This document shows positions 34,123 to 42,890 of a stretch of DNA of 64,000 nucleotides, one piece after another. Source of the DNA: Bradyrhizobium liaoningense (GTDB lineage Bacteria; Pseudomonadota; Alphaproteobacteria; Rhizobiales; Xanthobacteraceae). A program made the translations under genes and the position numbers. The notes beneath the pieces were generated by a model. The model was not told where the DNA came from and made no database searches. It saw only the letters and a program-made list of their open reading frames with translations. The DNA is taken from positions 1 through 64,000 of the forward strand of contig NZ_JAFCJS010000004.1 in assembly GCF_018130825.1 (NCBI RefSeq). Reading direction: 5' to 3'. Within the stretch, counting starts at the first letter, position 1; the number at the start of each line of letters is the position of its first letter.

Positions 34123-35205
34123 TCATGCAAGTTGGGTGCCGGTATGCGGAAACCGGAGCTGGACCGTCAGGCCCGGCGCATTGTCATGCAGCGCAATCTC
34201 GGCGCCATGAAGGCGCGCGACGGCGGCGACGAGGCTAAGGCCGAGGCCGTTGCCCGGCGTGTAGCGGCTCTGCTCCAGCCGGTAGAAGCGCTTGAAGACG
34301 TGGTCGCGCGCCTCGGTGGGAATGCCCGGTCCGTCGTCCGCGATCGCGATCACCGGGCCGCCATCGGCGCTGCGGCAGGTCACCGTCACCTGCCCGCCCT
34401 TGCGGCCGTGCTTGATCGCATTGTCGACGAGATTGGCGACGGCATCGAACAAGAGGTCGCGATCGCCCGTGATCGCCACCTCGCGGTCGCCGTCGAGACT
34501 GAGGCGGGTTGTGACCTCTTCGGCGGCGGCGTCGTAGAGCTCGACGACCTCGCCGGCGATCTCGGTCAGGTTCAGCGTGCGAAAGGCGCTCCTGCGCGCG
34601 CGGGTCTCGATCTCCGAGATCCGCGTGATGGAGGCGAACATGCCGAGCACGGCATCGAGATCGGCGATGGTGTCGCCGATCAGCGCCGCATCGGCCTCGC
34701 TGTTGCGCGGGGCGTGATAGGCCTTCTCCAGCCGGCCGCGCATGCGCGTCAGCGGCGTGCGCAGATCGTGGGCGACATTGTCGCTGACCTGCTTGACCTC
34801 GCCCATCAGCGTCTCGATGCGGTCGAGCATCTGGTTGAGGTTTTCGGCGACGCGGTCCCACTCGTCGTGGCTGCCGCGCAGCGGGATGCGCCGGTCGAGG
34901 CCGGACAGCATGATGGCGCGGCTGGTGGCGTTGATCTCCTCGATCCGGCCGACCGTTCGCCGCGTCACCAGCACCGCAGCAAGTCCGGCAAGGGCGAGCA
35001 GCAGCACGGCGACCGCGACCATCGCCAGCTCGATCATGCCGGTGAAGCCTTCATGATCGACGGCAGTGCCGAGCCGGCGATCCACATAGGCGAGCGTTCC
35101 GACATAGACGTAGGCCATGATCGCCGCGACGATCAGCCCGAATGCCGCGATCGCCATCAGCGCCAGGCGGAAGGTCGAGGAGCGGAGCGTCTTAGCCAGG
35201 AGCAC
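34123..35205 (-). CDS. Sensor histidine kinase
   Basis: A 360-residue membrane histidine kinase: two transmembrane segments (about 15-40 and 58-80) with a short periplasmic loop, a HAMP domain (about 80-130), a HisKA domain with the phosphoacceptor HDLRTPLTR (about 145-155), and an HATPase domain with NLVDNAIKHG, ADDGPGIP and GLGLSLVAAVARLHG. It overlaps the response regulator gene by 14 bases and follows it in the operon. The periplasmic loop is small, so it senses a membrane or small-molecule signal. Target unknown. Confidence 0.94.
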   Translation of the reverse strand: MLLAKTLRSSTFRLALMAIAAFGLIVAAIMAYVYVGTLAYVDRRLGTAVDHEGFTGMIELAMVAVAVLLLALAGLAAVLVTRRTVGRIEEINATSRAIMLSGLDRRIPLRGSHDEWDRVAENLNQMLDRIETLMGEVKQVSDNVAHDLRTPLTRMRGRLEKAYHAPRNSEADAALIGDTIADLDAVLGMFASITRISEIETRARRSAFRTLNLTEIAGEVVELYDAAAEEVTTRLSLDGDREVAITGDRDLLFDAVANLVDNAIKHGRKGGQVTVTCRSADGGPVIAIADDGPGIPTEARDHVFKRFYRLEQSRYTPGNGLGLSLVAAVARLHGAEIALHDNAPGLTVQLRFPHTGTQLA

Positions 35206-35884
35206 GGAGGCAATATCCGATGCCGCGGATGGTGTGGATCAGCGGATAGGCCTGGGCATCATCGACCTTGCGGCGGACGCGGCCGACATAGACGTCGATG
35301 ATGTTGGTGGAGGGATCGAAATGCAGGTCCCAGACGTGCTGGAGCAGCATCGCGCGGGAGACGACGCGGCCCTCGTTGCGGACGAGATATTCGAGCAGCT
35401 GGAATTCGCGCGGCAACAGCGGAATCTTGCGGCCGCGGCGGGAGGCGCTGCGTGCGATCAGGTCGATGGCGAGGTCGCCGACGCGCAGGACCGTCTCCTT
35501 GGCGACGGTTTCGCTACGGCGTCCGAGCGCTTCCAGGCGCGCCAATAGCTCGACGAAGGAGAACGGCTTGACCAGATAGTCGTCGCCGCCGGCGCGCAGG
35601 CCGCGGACGCGATCGTCGACCTCGCCGAGCGCGGAGATGATCAGGAAGGGGGCGGCGATGCCGTCGTCGCGCAATTGGCGCATCACGGCGATGCCGTCGA
35701 TGTCGGGCAGCATGCGGTCGATGGTGATCACGGCATAGTCGCGCGCAGCGCCGTGGCTCAGGGCCTCGCGCCCGGTGGCGGCGAGATCGACGTCATAACC
35801 CGAGGTTGTCAGCTCCTCGACGAGCTGGCCTGCGGTTTCCGGATCGTCCTCGACGACCAGGATGCGGCGGTGACCTCCGGTCAT
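35192..35884 (-). CDS. OmpR family response regulator
   Basis: A 230-residue regulator: receiver domain (residues 7-120) with the acidic pair EDD (about 12-14), phosphoacceptor Asp in ITIDRMLPD (near 55) and the lysine in LVKPF (near 107), then an OmpR winged helix (about 135-228) ending RGIGYCLRAPG. It precedes and overlaps the histidine kinase. The divergent or unrelated gene upstream on the same strand is the glycine-rich exported protein, 101 bases away, which may be a target. Confidence 0.95.
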   Translation of the reverse strand: MTGGHRRILVVEDDPETAGQLVEELTTSGYDVDLAATGREALSHGAARDYAVITIDRMLPDIDGIAVMRQLRDDGIAAPFLIISALGEVDDRVRGLRAGGDDYLVKPFSFVELLARLEALGRRSETVAKETVLRVGDLAIDLIARSASRRGRKIPLLPREFQLLEYLVRNEGRVVSRAMLLQHVWDLHFDPSTNIIDVYVGRVRRKVDDAQAYPLIHTIRGIGYCLRAPG

Positions 35885-35985
35885 GCAAAACTCCGCGCGA
35901 CGATCGCCACCAGACTATCCCGTTCCGGGGCTGAGCGGAACTGCCCGATGGCGATCGCGACAATGGTGCGGGTACGGCGATGCGA

Positions 35986-36525
35986 CTACCAATAGTCTCC
36001 GCACACATTGACCCATTGCCAGCCATAGGGCGTCCAGCCCCTGCGCCAGCAGCCGTCGTCGTAATAATTGGCATAGTTGGCATAGAGGAACGGCGCACCG
36101 ACGAAAGCGAACCGGTTGAAGCGGTGACGGTGGAAGAAGGCATGGCGGCCAATGAACGGCCTGCCGTGCCAGCCGGCGCCGGCGAAGCGCGGTCCAAAGG
36201 CGGCGCGGGTCGCCAGCGGAGCTGCGGCAAAGCGGGGTCCGATGGCGGCGCGGGCGGCCATTGGCGAACCGACGAAGCGGGCACCACCGAAATGAGCGCC
36301 GCCCATCCCGCCAAATCGCATGCCCCCGCCACCCATGCCGCCGCCACCGACATGCATGCCGCCACCACCGAAGTGACCACCGCCGCCAAAGCCGCCATGG
36401 CCACCACCGCCGAAGCCGCCGTGACCTCCGCCACCCATGCCGCCACGGGCAAGCACTGGTGAAGCGAGCGCCATCGCTGCGGCGAGCGTCACCGCAGTGA
36501 GGCCTTTGAGAAGCCTGTTGTTCAT
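35986..36525 (-). CDS. Glycine-rich exported protein of unknown function
   Basis: A 179-residue secreted protein with a Sec signal peptide (about residues 1-26, ending SPVLA). Residues 28-80 are GG/GGGH/GGM repeats with histidine and phenylalanine; the middle is an Ala/Arg/Phe repeat (GPRFA...ARAAFGPRFAG), and the C-terminus contains WHGRPFIGRHAFFHRHRFNRF and aromatic-rich NYANYYDDGCWRR. Two cysteines near the end may bridge. Proteins of this type are common in Bradyrhizobium envelopes, often annotated as hypothetical. It is upstream of the two-component genes on the same strand. Confidence 0.8.
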   Translation of the reverse strand: MNNRLLKGLTAVTLAAAMALASPVLARGGMGGGGHGGFGGGGHGGFGGGGHFGGGGMHVGGGGMGGGGMRFGGMGGAHFGGARFVGSPMAARAAIGPRFAAAPLATRAAFGPRFAGAGWHGRPFIGRHAFFHRHRFNRFAFVGAPFLYANYANYYDDGCWRRGWTPYGWQWVNVCGDYW

Positions 36526-36657
36526 CGAAGCGTCCTCCTTGCAGTGCGGCGGTGAGCGCGCCGCACGAGGACGAACAGATGAGGAGAACAGGCAGGCGTC
36601 TTCAACTTACAAATGCGCCAGATTCTGACGCCGGTGTTAGGTACGCGCCGGTCTGTC

Positions 36658-36866
36658 ACTCCCTCTCCCCATTCTTACGGGGCCGCGACGAGCTTCGCTG
36701 AGGGCGGGGTGAGGGGGGCTTCCGCGAATTCGATTTGAGTGGGGATTGCCGATGCGCGGGAGTCGGATGGAGCGTTGATCTGGCCGACAGTTTGCCCTGC
36801 CCCTCACCCGGAATCCGCGCTGCGCGCGAATTCCGACCTCTCCCCGCACAGAGCGGGGAGAGGTTA
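36658..36866. repeat. Intergenic repeat, CCCTCTCCCC type
   Basis: CCCTCTCCCC at the left and CGGGGAGAGG at the right bound the element. Inside, GAGGGCGGGGTGAGGGG and CCCTGCCCCTCACCC also pair, as do GGAATCCGCGC/GCGCGAATTCC. The 346-bp gap 36526-36871, between the glycine-rich protein and tex, is mostly this element; the rest shows nothing gene-like. Confidence 0.75.
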
Positions 36867-36871
36867 AAGAC

Positions 36872-39205
36872 TCACGCCCGCCTGCCGCTCTTCTCCGCGG
36901 CGCGACGCATCGCTTCCGCAAGCGCGCCGCCGCCGGAGGATTCCTGCTTGCGCGGCGCGGACGAGGTCATGCGGCTGGCGTTGCGCGAGCCGTTGTCGCG
37001 CTGCATGCCGGGGGCGTCCTTCTTGGCGCCGACCTCGTCGTCGAGCCGCAGGGTCAGCGAGATGCGCTTGCGGGCGACCTCGAAGTCCAGCACCTTCACC
37101 TTGACGATGTCGCCGGGCTTCACCACTTCGCGCGGATCCTTGATGAAATTCTTCGACATCGCCGAGATGTGCACGAGCCCGTCCTGATGCACACCGATAT
37201 CGACGAAGGCGCCGAAGGCGGCGACGTTGGTCACGGTGCCCTCGAGGATCATGCCCTTCTTCAGGTCCTTGATCTCCTCGACGCCCTCCTTGAACACGGC
37301 AGCCTTGAACGCCGGTCGCGGGTCGCGGCCGGGCTTTTCCAACTCGCGCAGGATGTCGGTCACGGTCGGCAGACCGAAGGTCTCGTCGACGAAATCCTTC
37401 GGCCTCAAGGTGCGCACGATCTCGCTGCTGCCGATCAGCGCCTTGATGTCGCTCTTGGTCGCCTCGAGAATCCGCCGCACCACCGGATAGGCTTCGGGAT
37501 GCACGCCGGAGGCATCGAGCGGGTCCTCGCCGCCGAGGATGCGCAAAAAGCCCGCGCACTGCTCGAACGCCTTCGGCCCGAGCCGCGGCACGTCCTTGAG
37601 CGCCTTGCGCGACTTGAACGGGCCGTTGGCGTCGCGATGCGCCACGATGCTCTGGGCAAGGCCGGAGCCGACACCCGACACGCGCGCGAGCAGCGGCGCG
37701 GAGGCGGTGTTGACGTCGACGCCGACGGCGTTCACGCAGTCTTCGACCACGGCATCGAGCGACTTGGCGAGCTTGGCCTGGCCGAGGTCGTGCTGATACT
37801 GGCCGACGCCGATCGCCTTCGGCTCGATCTTGACGAGTTCGGCGAGCGGATCCTGCAGGCGCCGCGCGATCGAGACCGCGCCGCGCAGGGTGACGTCGAG
37901 GCCGGGCAGTTCCTCCGAGGCGAAGGCCGAGGCCGAATAGACCGACGCGCCGGCTTCCGACACCACGATCTTGTTCATCTTCAGCTCAGCCAGGCCCTTG
38001 ACGAGATCGCCTGCGAGCTTGTCGGTTTCGCGGGAGGCGGTGCCGTTGCCGATCGCGATCAACTCGACGCGATGCTTCAGCGCAAGCTTGCCGAGGATCG
38101 CGAGCGACTCGTTCCATTGCCGCTGCGGCTCGTGCGGATAGATCACGGCGGTATCGACCACCTTGCCGGTCGCATCGGTAACAGCGACCTTGACGCCGGT
38201 GCGGTAGCCGGGATCGAGACCCATGGTGGCGCGGGTGCCGGCCGGTGCCGCCAGCAGCAGGTCGCGCAAATTGGAGGCGAACACGCGGACGGCTTCGGTT
38301 TCGGCCGCATTCCACAGCCGCATGCGCAGGTCGATGTTGAGATGCACCTGGATCTTGGTGCGCCAGGCCCAGCGCACGGTGTCGATCAGCCAGCGGTCGC
38401 CGGCTCGCTTGAGGTCGGCGATGCCGAAGCGCTTCATGATCTTGAATTCGTAGGCGCTGGGCACGCCGGGCGGCGGCGCCTCGGCCTCGGGCTGAATCTG
38501 GAGATCGAGGATCTCCTCCTTCTCGCCGCGGAACATCGCGAGGATGCGGTGCGACGGCAGCCTGGTCAGCGGCTCGGAGAAATCGAAATAGTCGGCGAAT
38601 TTTTCGCCCTCGGTCTTCTTGCCGTCGCGCACCTTGGAAGCCATGCGCGCGTTGGTCCACATCTCCTCACGAAGCGCGCCGATCAGGTCGGCGTCCTCGT
38701 CGAAGCGTTCGACCAGGATGGCGCGGGCGCCGTCGAGCGCGGCGGCGGCATCGGCGACGCCCTTCTCGGCGTTGATGAAGCCTTCCGCCACGACCTTGGG
38801 ATCGTTGCCGGGCTCGGCGATGAGCTGATTGGCGAGCGGCTCGAGGCCGGCTTCCTTGGCGATCTCGGCCTTGGTGCGGCGCTTCGGCTTGAACGGCAGA
38901 TAGATATCTTCGAGGCGCGCCTTGCTGTCGGCGGCCATGATGGTGGCTTCCAGCGCGGCATCGAGCTTGCCCTGCTCGCGGACCGATTCGAGGATGGCCT
39001 TGCGGCGGTCCTCGAGCTCGCGCAGGTAGACCAGGCGCTCCTCCAGGGTGCGCAATTGCGCGTCGTCGAGCGCACCGGTCGCTTCCTTGCGGTAGCGGGC
39101 GATGAAGGGAACCGTGGCGCCGCCGTCGAGCAGCGTCACCGCCGCCTCGACCTGCTCCGCCCGAACCCCAAGCTCCTGCGCAATTTTCTGGTTGATATTT
39201 GCCAC
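36872..39205 (-). CDS. tex: Tex family RNA-binding transcription accessory protein
   Basis: A 777-residue Tex protein. In order: N-terminal helical domain with FIARYRKEATGALDD; a YqgF-like nuclease-fold region (about 325-455, LGLDPGYRTGVKVAV written as TMGLDPGYRTG); helix-hairpin-helix motifs (about 505-570); and a C-terminal S1 domain (about 650-720, GTVTNVAAFGAFVDIGVHQDGLVHIS split by a short link). A basic tail ends it. Tex proteins bind RNA and the transcription machinery; essential in some pathogens. The ATG at 39205 opens with the expected MANINQKIAQELGV. Confidence 0.97.
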   Translation of the reverse strand: MANINQKIAQELGVRAEQVEAAVTLLDGGATVPFIARYRKEATGALDDAQLRTLEERLVYLRELEDRRKAILESVREQGKLDAALEATIMAADSKARLEDIYLPFKPKRRTKAEIAKEAGLEPLANQLIAEPGNDPKVVAEGFINAEKGVADAAAALDGARAILVERFDEDADLIGALREEMWTNARMASKVRDGKKTEGEKFADYFDFSEPLTRLPSHRILAMFRGEKEEILDLQIQPEAEAPPPGVPSAYEFKIMKRFGIADLKRAGDRWLIDTVRWAWRTKIQVHLNIDLRMRLWNAAETEAVRVFASNLRDLLLAAPAGTRATMGLDPGYRTGVKVAVTDATGKVVDTAVIYPHEPQRQWNESLAILGKLALKHRVELIAIGNGTASRETDKLAGDLVKGLAELKMNKIVVSEAGASVYSASAFASEELPGLDVTLRGAVSIARRLQDPLAELVKIEPKAIGVGQYQHDLGQAKLAKSLDAVVEDCVNAVGVDVNTASAPLLARVSGVGSGLAQSIVAHRDANGPFKSRKALKDVPRLGPKAFEQCAGFLRILGGEDPLDASGVHPEAYPVVRRILEATKSDIKALIGSSEIVRTLRPKDFVDETFGLPTVTDILRELEKPGRDPRPAFKAAVFKEGVEEIKDLKKGMILEGTVTNVAAFGAFVDIGVHQDGLVHISAMSKNFIKDPREVVKPGDIVKVKVLDFEVARKRISLTLRLDDEVGAKKDAPGMQRDNGSRNASRMTSSAPRKQESSGGGALAEAMRRAAEKSGRRA

Positions 39206-39408
39206 GCGAGAATCCCTCTATCCAAGCACGCGACGCGGGGGCGAACCACCGACCGCGGGACGCCGCTTATGGACCAACCAAGGTTGATTCATCAAGGTGC
39301 GGCGCGCAACCGTCGACAGAGGATTTTTTTGCTGGATCGATGCGATCTCGCCACATTCGTGGGGATGGCAAGGCTTCTCTCGCGTCGCGGCAGACCAAAT
39401 GGCCGTCC

Positions 39409-39540
39409 CGTCATCCTGAGGTGCGAACGCCGCAGCGCGCATGGCACTGCGGAGGAAACCTCGAAGGATGAACGGCCGAGATGCAGCCGGGCCGTCGCCC
39501 CTCGAGGCTCGCCGAAGAGGCGAGCACCTCAGGGTGACGG
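39409..39540. repeat. Intergenic palindromic repeat, CGTCATCCTGAGG family
   Basis: A third full copy: CGTCATCCTGAGGTGCG at the left and its near complement CGAGCACCTCAGGGTGACG at the right, with inner CCTCGAAGGATGAACGGCC and GGCCGTCGCCCCTCGAGG. In the 421-bp gap 39206-39626, the first 200 bases show no gene. Confidence 0.9.
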
Positions 39541-39626
39541 TCTGGGATGAACGCTTGCGGCTTGACATCAGCCCCGCGTTCCGCGCCTGCTTGATCTGCC
39601 GGACCACCGAACTCTGAGAACCATTC

Positions 39627-40739
39627 ATGCGCACCACATCGGTCGGCGTCTTCAAGGTCGCCACCACGGGCCCCGGCGACGTTTCCGGCCTCATGGCCAT
39701 GATCGGCTCCGGCGCGATCGATCCAAAATCGATCCTCGCCATTCTCGGCAAGACCGAGGGCAATGGCGGCGTCAACGACTTTACCCGGGAGTACGCCGTC
39801 GCTGCGCTGTGCACGGCGCTGGCGCCAAAGCTCGGCCTGACGCCGGAAGCAGTCGAGCAGCGCATCGCCTTCGTGATGTCGGGCGGCACCGAGGGCGTGC
39901 TGAGCCCGCATCTCACGGTGTTCACACGCAGCGAGGCCGATGGGCGGCCGGCGGGCCTGTCCGGCAAGCGGCTGAGCATCGGCATGGCGCACACACGGGA
40001 CTTCCTGCCCGAGGAGCTTGGGCGGTCCGCGCAGATCACGGAGACGTCCAAGGCCGTGAAGGCCGCGATGACGGACGCCGGCATCCTTGAGCCCGCCGAC
40101 GTGCACTTCGTGCAGATCAAGTGCCCGCTGCTGACCAGCGAGCGCGTCGCGGCGGCAAACGCGCGCGGCAACAAGGTGGTGACGACCAGCTCCTACAGCT
40201 CGATGGCCTATTCGCGCGGCGCCTCGGCACTGGGGGTTGCGGTCGCGCTCGGCGAGATCGGTCCCGATGTCCGCGACGAGGACGTGCTGCGGCGCTACGA
40301 CCTGTTCTCGAATGTCGCGTCCACCTCGTCCGGGATCGAGCTGATGCATAATGTCGTCATCGTGCTCGGCAACTCCGAATTGTCAGTGAGCGAGTTCGAA
40401 ATCGGGCATGCCGTGATGAAGGACGCGATCGATTCTGCCGCGGTGATGTCGGCGCTGACGAGCGTCGGACTTGCCATCGCGCCGCAAACCAGCGCGGGGC
40501 GTGCGCTCGTCAACATATTCGCCAAGGCGGAAGCTTCGCCTGACGGCAGCGTGCGCGGCTTTCGCCACACCATGCTCGAAGACACCGACATCAGCTCGAC
40601 ACGCCACGCCCGCGCCGCGGTCGGCGGCCTGATCGCGGGCCTTGCCGGCACCGGCGCGGTCTACGTGTCCGGCGGCGCCGAGCATCAGGGGCCGGCCGGC
40701 GGCGGTCCGGTTGCAGCGATCGCACGGCTGTCGGATTGA
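39627..40739 (+). CDS. Cyanuric acid hydrolase / barbiturase family ring-opening amidohydrolase
   Basis: A 370-residue enzyme of the AtzD/TrzD/barbiturase family, a three-fold repeated ('Toblerone') fold with three Ser-Lys pairs. Visible are GKTEGNGGVNDFTR with Lys42, MSGGTEG with Ser85, a Lys near 164 (QIKCPLL), NVASTSSGIEL with Ser near 231-233, a Lys near 299 and YVSGGAEHQGPAGGGP with Ser347. It opens the cyanurate ring to 1-carboxybiuret or hydrolyses barbiturate. The next gene, 120 bases on, encodes an amidase, which may act on the product. Confidence 0.88.
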   Translation: MRTTSVGVFKVATTGPGDVSGLMAMIGSGAIDPKSILAILGKTEGNGGVNDFTREYAVAALCTALAPKLGLTPEAVEQRIAFVMSGGTEGVLSPHLTVFTRSEADGRPAGLSGKRLSIGMAHTRDFLPEELGRSAQITETSKAVKAAMTDAGILEPADVHFVQIKCPLLTSERVAAANARGNKVVTTSSYSSMAYSRGASALGVAVALGEIGPDVRDEDVLRRYDLFSNVASTSSGIELMHNVVIVLGNSELSVSEFEIGHAVMKDAIDSAAVMSALTSVGLAIAPQTSAGRALVNIFAKAEASPDGSVRGFRHTMLEDTDISSTRHARAAVGGLIAGLAGTGAVYVSGGAEHQGPAGGGPVAAIARLSD

Positions 40740-40859
40740 TAGAGCCGGCATCATCCGACCTCTCCGCCCGGCGCAACCCTGCCCCTCGCGCCGGCTCAGT
40801 TGATTCACGCGGTCGCTTGCGAAAAAGGTGGCGCCGCACCTTAAGGGGATTTTGACTTC

Positions 40860-42329
40860 ATGACGTTGCCGATGAGCTGGAATGAATGGGCGCAGCACGA
40901 TGGCGTGGCGCTGGCGGCCCGCGTCCGCAAGGGCGAGCTAACGGCGAAGGAATTGGCCCGCCAGGCTACCGCCGGCGTCGCCAAGGTCAATCCGGCACTG
41001 TCGGGCGTGGTCGAGCTGTTCGAGGACGTCATCGCCGATCCCGCCAAGGACGGCGCCAATCTCGCAGGTCCCTTCGCTGGCCTGCCCTTCCTGATGAAGG
41101 ATCTCGGACCGACCATGAGGGGCCGGCTCCAGGAGATGGGCTCGCTGTTGATGCGCGGCAATCGCGCCGCGGCCGACACGTTCCTCACCGGCAAATTCCG
41201 CCAGGCGGGGCTCAACCTGATCGGCCGCACCACGACGCCGGAATTCGGCGTGTGCAGCTCGGCCGACAATCCGGCCGTCTATGTCACGCGCAATCCCTGG
41301 AATACCGACTACACCACCTGCGGCTCGTCGGCGGGCAGCGCCGCGATGGTCGCCGCGGGCGTGGTGCCGATCGCACATGCGACCGATGGTGGCGGCTCGA
41401 TCCGCATTCCCGCCGGCGTCAACGGCAATATCGGATTGAAGGTCTCGCGCGGCGTGTTCTCACTGGCGCCGCACATGTCCGACCTCACCGGCCTCGTCTC
41501 GATCCAGGGCTGCCAGTCGCGCTCGGTGCGCGACACCGCGGCCTTCGTCGATCACGCGCGCGGGCCCGCGCCCGGCGAGTTCATGCCGTTCTGGACCACG
41601 GCACAGCCCTATTCGGAAATGATCAAGCGCGATCCGACAAAGCTTCGCATCGCGCTGTCGCATACATGGGGCGATTACACCGCGACGCCCGAGCTCGCCG
41701 CCGAGCTGGAGAAGACCGGCCGCTTCCTCGAAGGCCTCGGCCATCACGTCGACTACGCGCTGCCCGAGCTCGATTTCCGCGCGGCCTTCGCGGCGCAGAC
41801 GACCTGCTACATCTCGAATTTCGCCGTGGTGATCTCCAACATGCTCGCCGCGCGCGGGCTGGAAAAGCCGCCGGAAGATCTGATCGAGCCCATGAACATC
41901 CGGATCTGGGAAGCCGGCCGCCACACCAGCTTCGCCGAGCGGGCGAAGATGCAGGCCGTGTTCAACACGACCTCGCGCGGCTTCGGCAGCTTCTTCGAGC
42001 AGTGGGACGTGATCCTGACGCCGATCACCGCGCTGCCGACGCCCAAGGTCGGCACCAGGGAATATCTCACCATCTCCGACAATCCTGACGTGCTCGACTG
42101 GTTCGGCAATCTCTGGCGCTTCTTCGCCTTCACGCCGCTCGCCAATCTCTGCGGCATGCCCGCGATCTCGATGCCGATGGCAAGCCAGGAGCACGGCCTG
42201 CCGCTCGGCATCCAGGCCATCGCCAAGCAGGCCAATGACGGCCTCCTGCTGCAACTCGCCGCCCAGATCGAGCGCGCGCTCGACGGCAAGTGGAACGGCG
42301 GCAGGAAGCCGAAGGTGCATGTGAGCTGA
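40860..42329 (+). CDS. Amidase signature family hydrolase
   Basis: A 489-residue amidase signature enzyme. The Lys (LMKDLG, about residue 77), the Ser in TCGSSAGSAAM (about 155) and the Ser in ATDGGGSIRIPAG (about 180) form the Ser-cisSer-Lys triad, and NPWNTDYT precedes it as usual. It follows the cyanuric acid hydrolase-like gene in the same direction, so it may process carboxybiuret or allophanate (compare AtzE), but AtzE-specific partner AtzG is not visible. A strong hairpin lies 19 bases after the stop. Confidence 0.9.
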   Translation: MTLPMSWNEWAQHDGVALAARVRKGELTAKELARQATAGVAKVNPALSGVVELFEDVIADPAKDGANLAGPFAGLPFLMKDLGPTMRGRLQEMGSLLMRGNRAAADTFLTGKFRQAGLNLIGRTTTPEFGVCSSADNPAVYVTRNPWNTDYTTCGSSAGSAAMVAAGVVPIAHATDGGGSIRIPAGVNGNIGLKVSRGVFSLAPHMSDLTGLVSIQGCQSRSVRDTAAFVDHARGPAPGEFMPFWTTAQPYSEMIKRDPTKLRIALSHTWGDYTATPELAAELEKTGRFLEGLGHHVDYALPELDFRAAFAAQTTCYISNFAVVISNMLAARGLEKPPEDLIEPMNIRIWEAGRHTSFAERAKMQAVFNTTSRGFGSFFEQWDVILTPITALPTPKVGTREYLTISDNPDVLDWFGNLWRFFAFTPLANLCGMPAISMPMASQEHGLPLGIQAIAKQANDGLLLQLAAQIERALDGKWNGGRKPKVHVS

Positions 42330-42347
42330 GGCTCAGCTATTCACTTC

Positions 42348-42373
42348 GGATGGCCGCGCGCTTGCGGCCATCC
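42348..42373 (+). terminator. Hairpin terminator after the amidase gene
   Basis: GGATGGCCGC and GCGGCCATCC form a perfect 10-bp stem around a GCGCTT loop. No clear T-run follows; it may serve both the amidase and, from the other strand, the convergent small gene. It abuts half of a CCTCAGGATGAGG-type repeat at about 42368-42413. Confidence 0.55.
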
Positions 42374-42413
42374 TTCGAAACGCCCGCCGTTGGCGGGCCC
42401 TCAGGATGAGGTC
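42368..42413. repeat. Truncated CATCCTGAGG-family repeat
   Basis: CCATCCTTCGAAACGCCCGC and GCGGGCCCTCAGGATGAGG style segments flank GTTGG. This resembles one half of the family represented at 15588, 21059 and 39409. Confidence 0.45.
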
Positions 42414-42429
42414 TCGTTTCGCGGCGATC

Positions 42430-42747
42430 TCAGTTCTTCACCGCCGGAATTTCCTCCGCCGGCTGCTGCTGGCCCTGCTTGTACATCGCGAGCGCCTTGT
42501 CGAGGGCTTCGCGCAACGCCAGCGCCGCGGCGACGCTGCAGCGCAGATGCGCGGTCTGGACCACGTCGACCCTGACAGCGGCGCCGATTGGCATCAACAG
42601 GTTCGCGGCGAGCTCGATCTGGATCGCGCCATTGTGATGGCCGAAGCAGGACGCGCCGTCGAAATAGATGATCGGCGCCCGCTCCGAGCTCGAGGTCGAA
42701 ATGGTGACGGGCCCCTGGTTGGTGCCGGGTGTCTCGGGGTCGGTCAT
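42430..42747 (-). CDS. Small conserved protein of unknown function
   Basis: A 105-residue protein. A mid part (ITISTSSSERAPIIYFDGASCFGHHNGAIQIELAANLL, split here by a link) looks like a beta-sandwich with a His-His pair, followed by an alpha helix (AAALALREALDKALAMYKQGQQQ). No domain recognised with confidence. ATG 42747 has AGGAG six bases upstream; the frame extends further but across the divergent thioesterase gene. It is convergent with the amidase and divergent from the thioesterase. Confidence 0.75.
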   Translation of the reverse strand: MTDPETPGTNQGPVTISTSSSERAPIIYFDGASCFGHHNGAIQIELAANLLMPIGAAVRVDVVQTAHLRCSVAAALALREALDKALAMYKQGQQQPAEEIPAVKN

Positions 42748-42890
42748 GGGCGCTCCTTGCGGGCATTGGACGAACGAAGCGCCCACCATCGTTGCTTTGG
42801 CCGGCCCTGTCGAGGCCAAACCGGCTGGCGCTCCGGCAAGGCGCATTCGCAGGTTTTGCGCGGCGCCCTGCACTGGTCTAGAACAGCGCC

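Noticed and set aside
37169..39550. 793-codon plus-strand frame
   Set aside because: Antisense to tex with no motif; the tex protein has complete domains.
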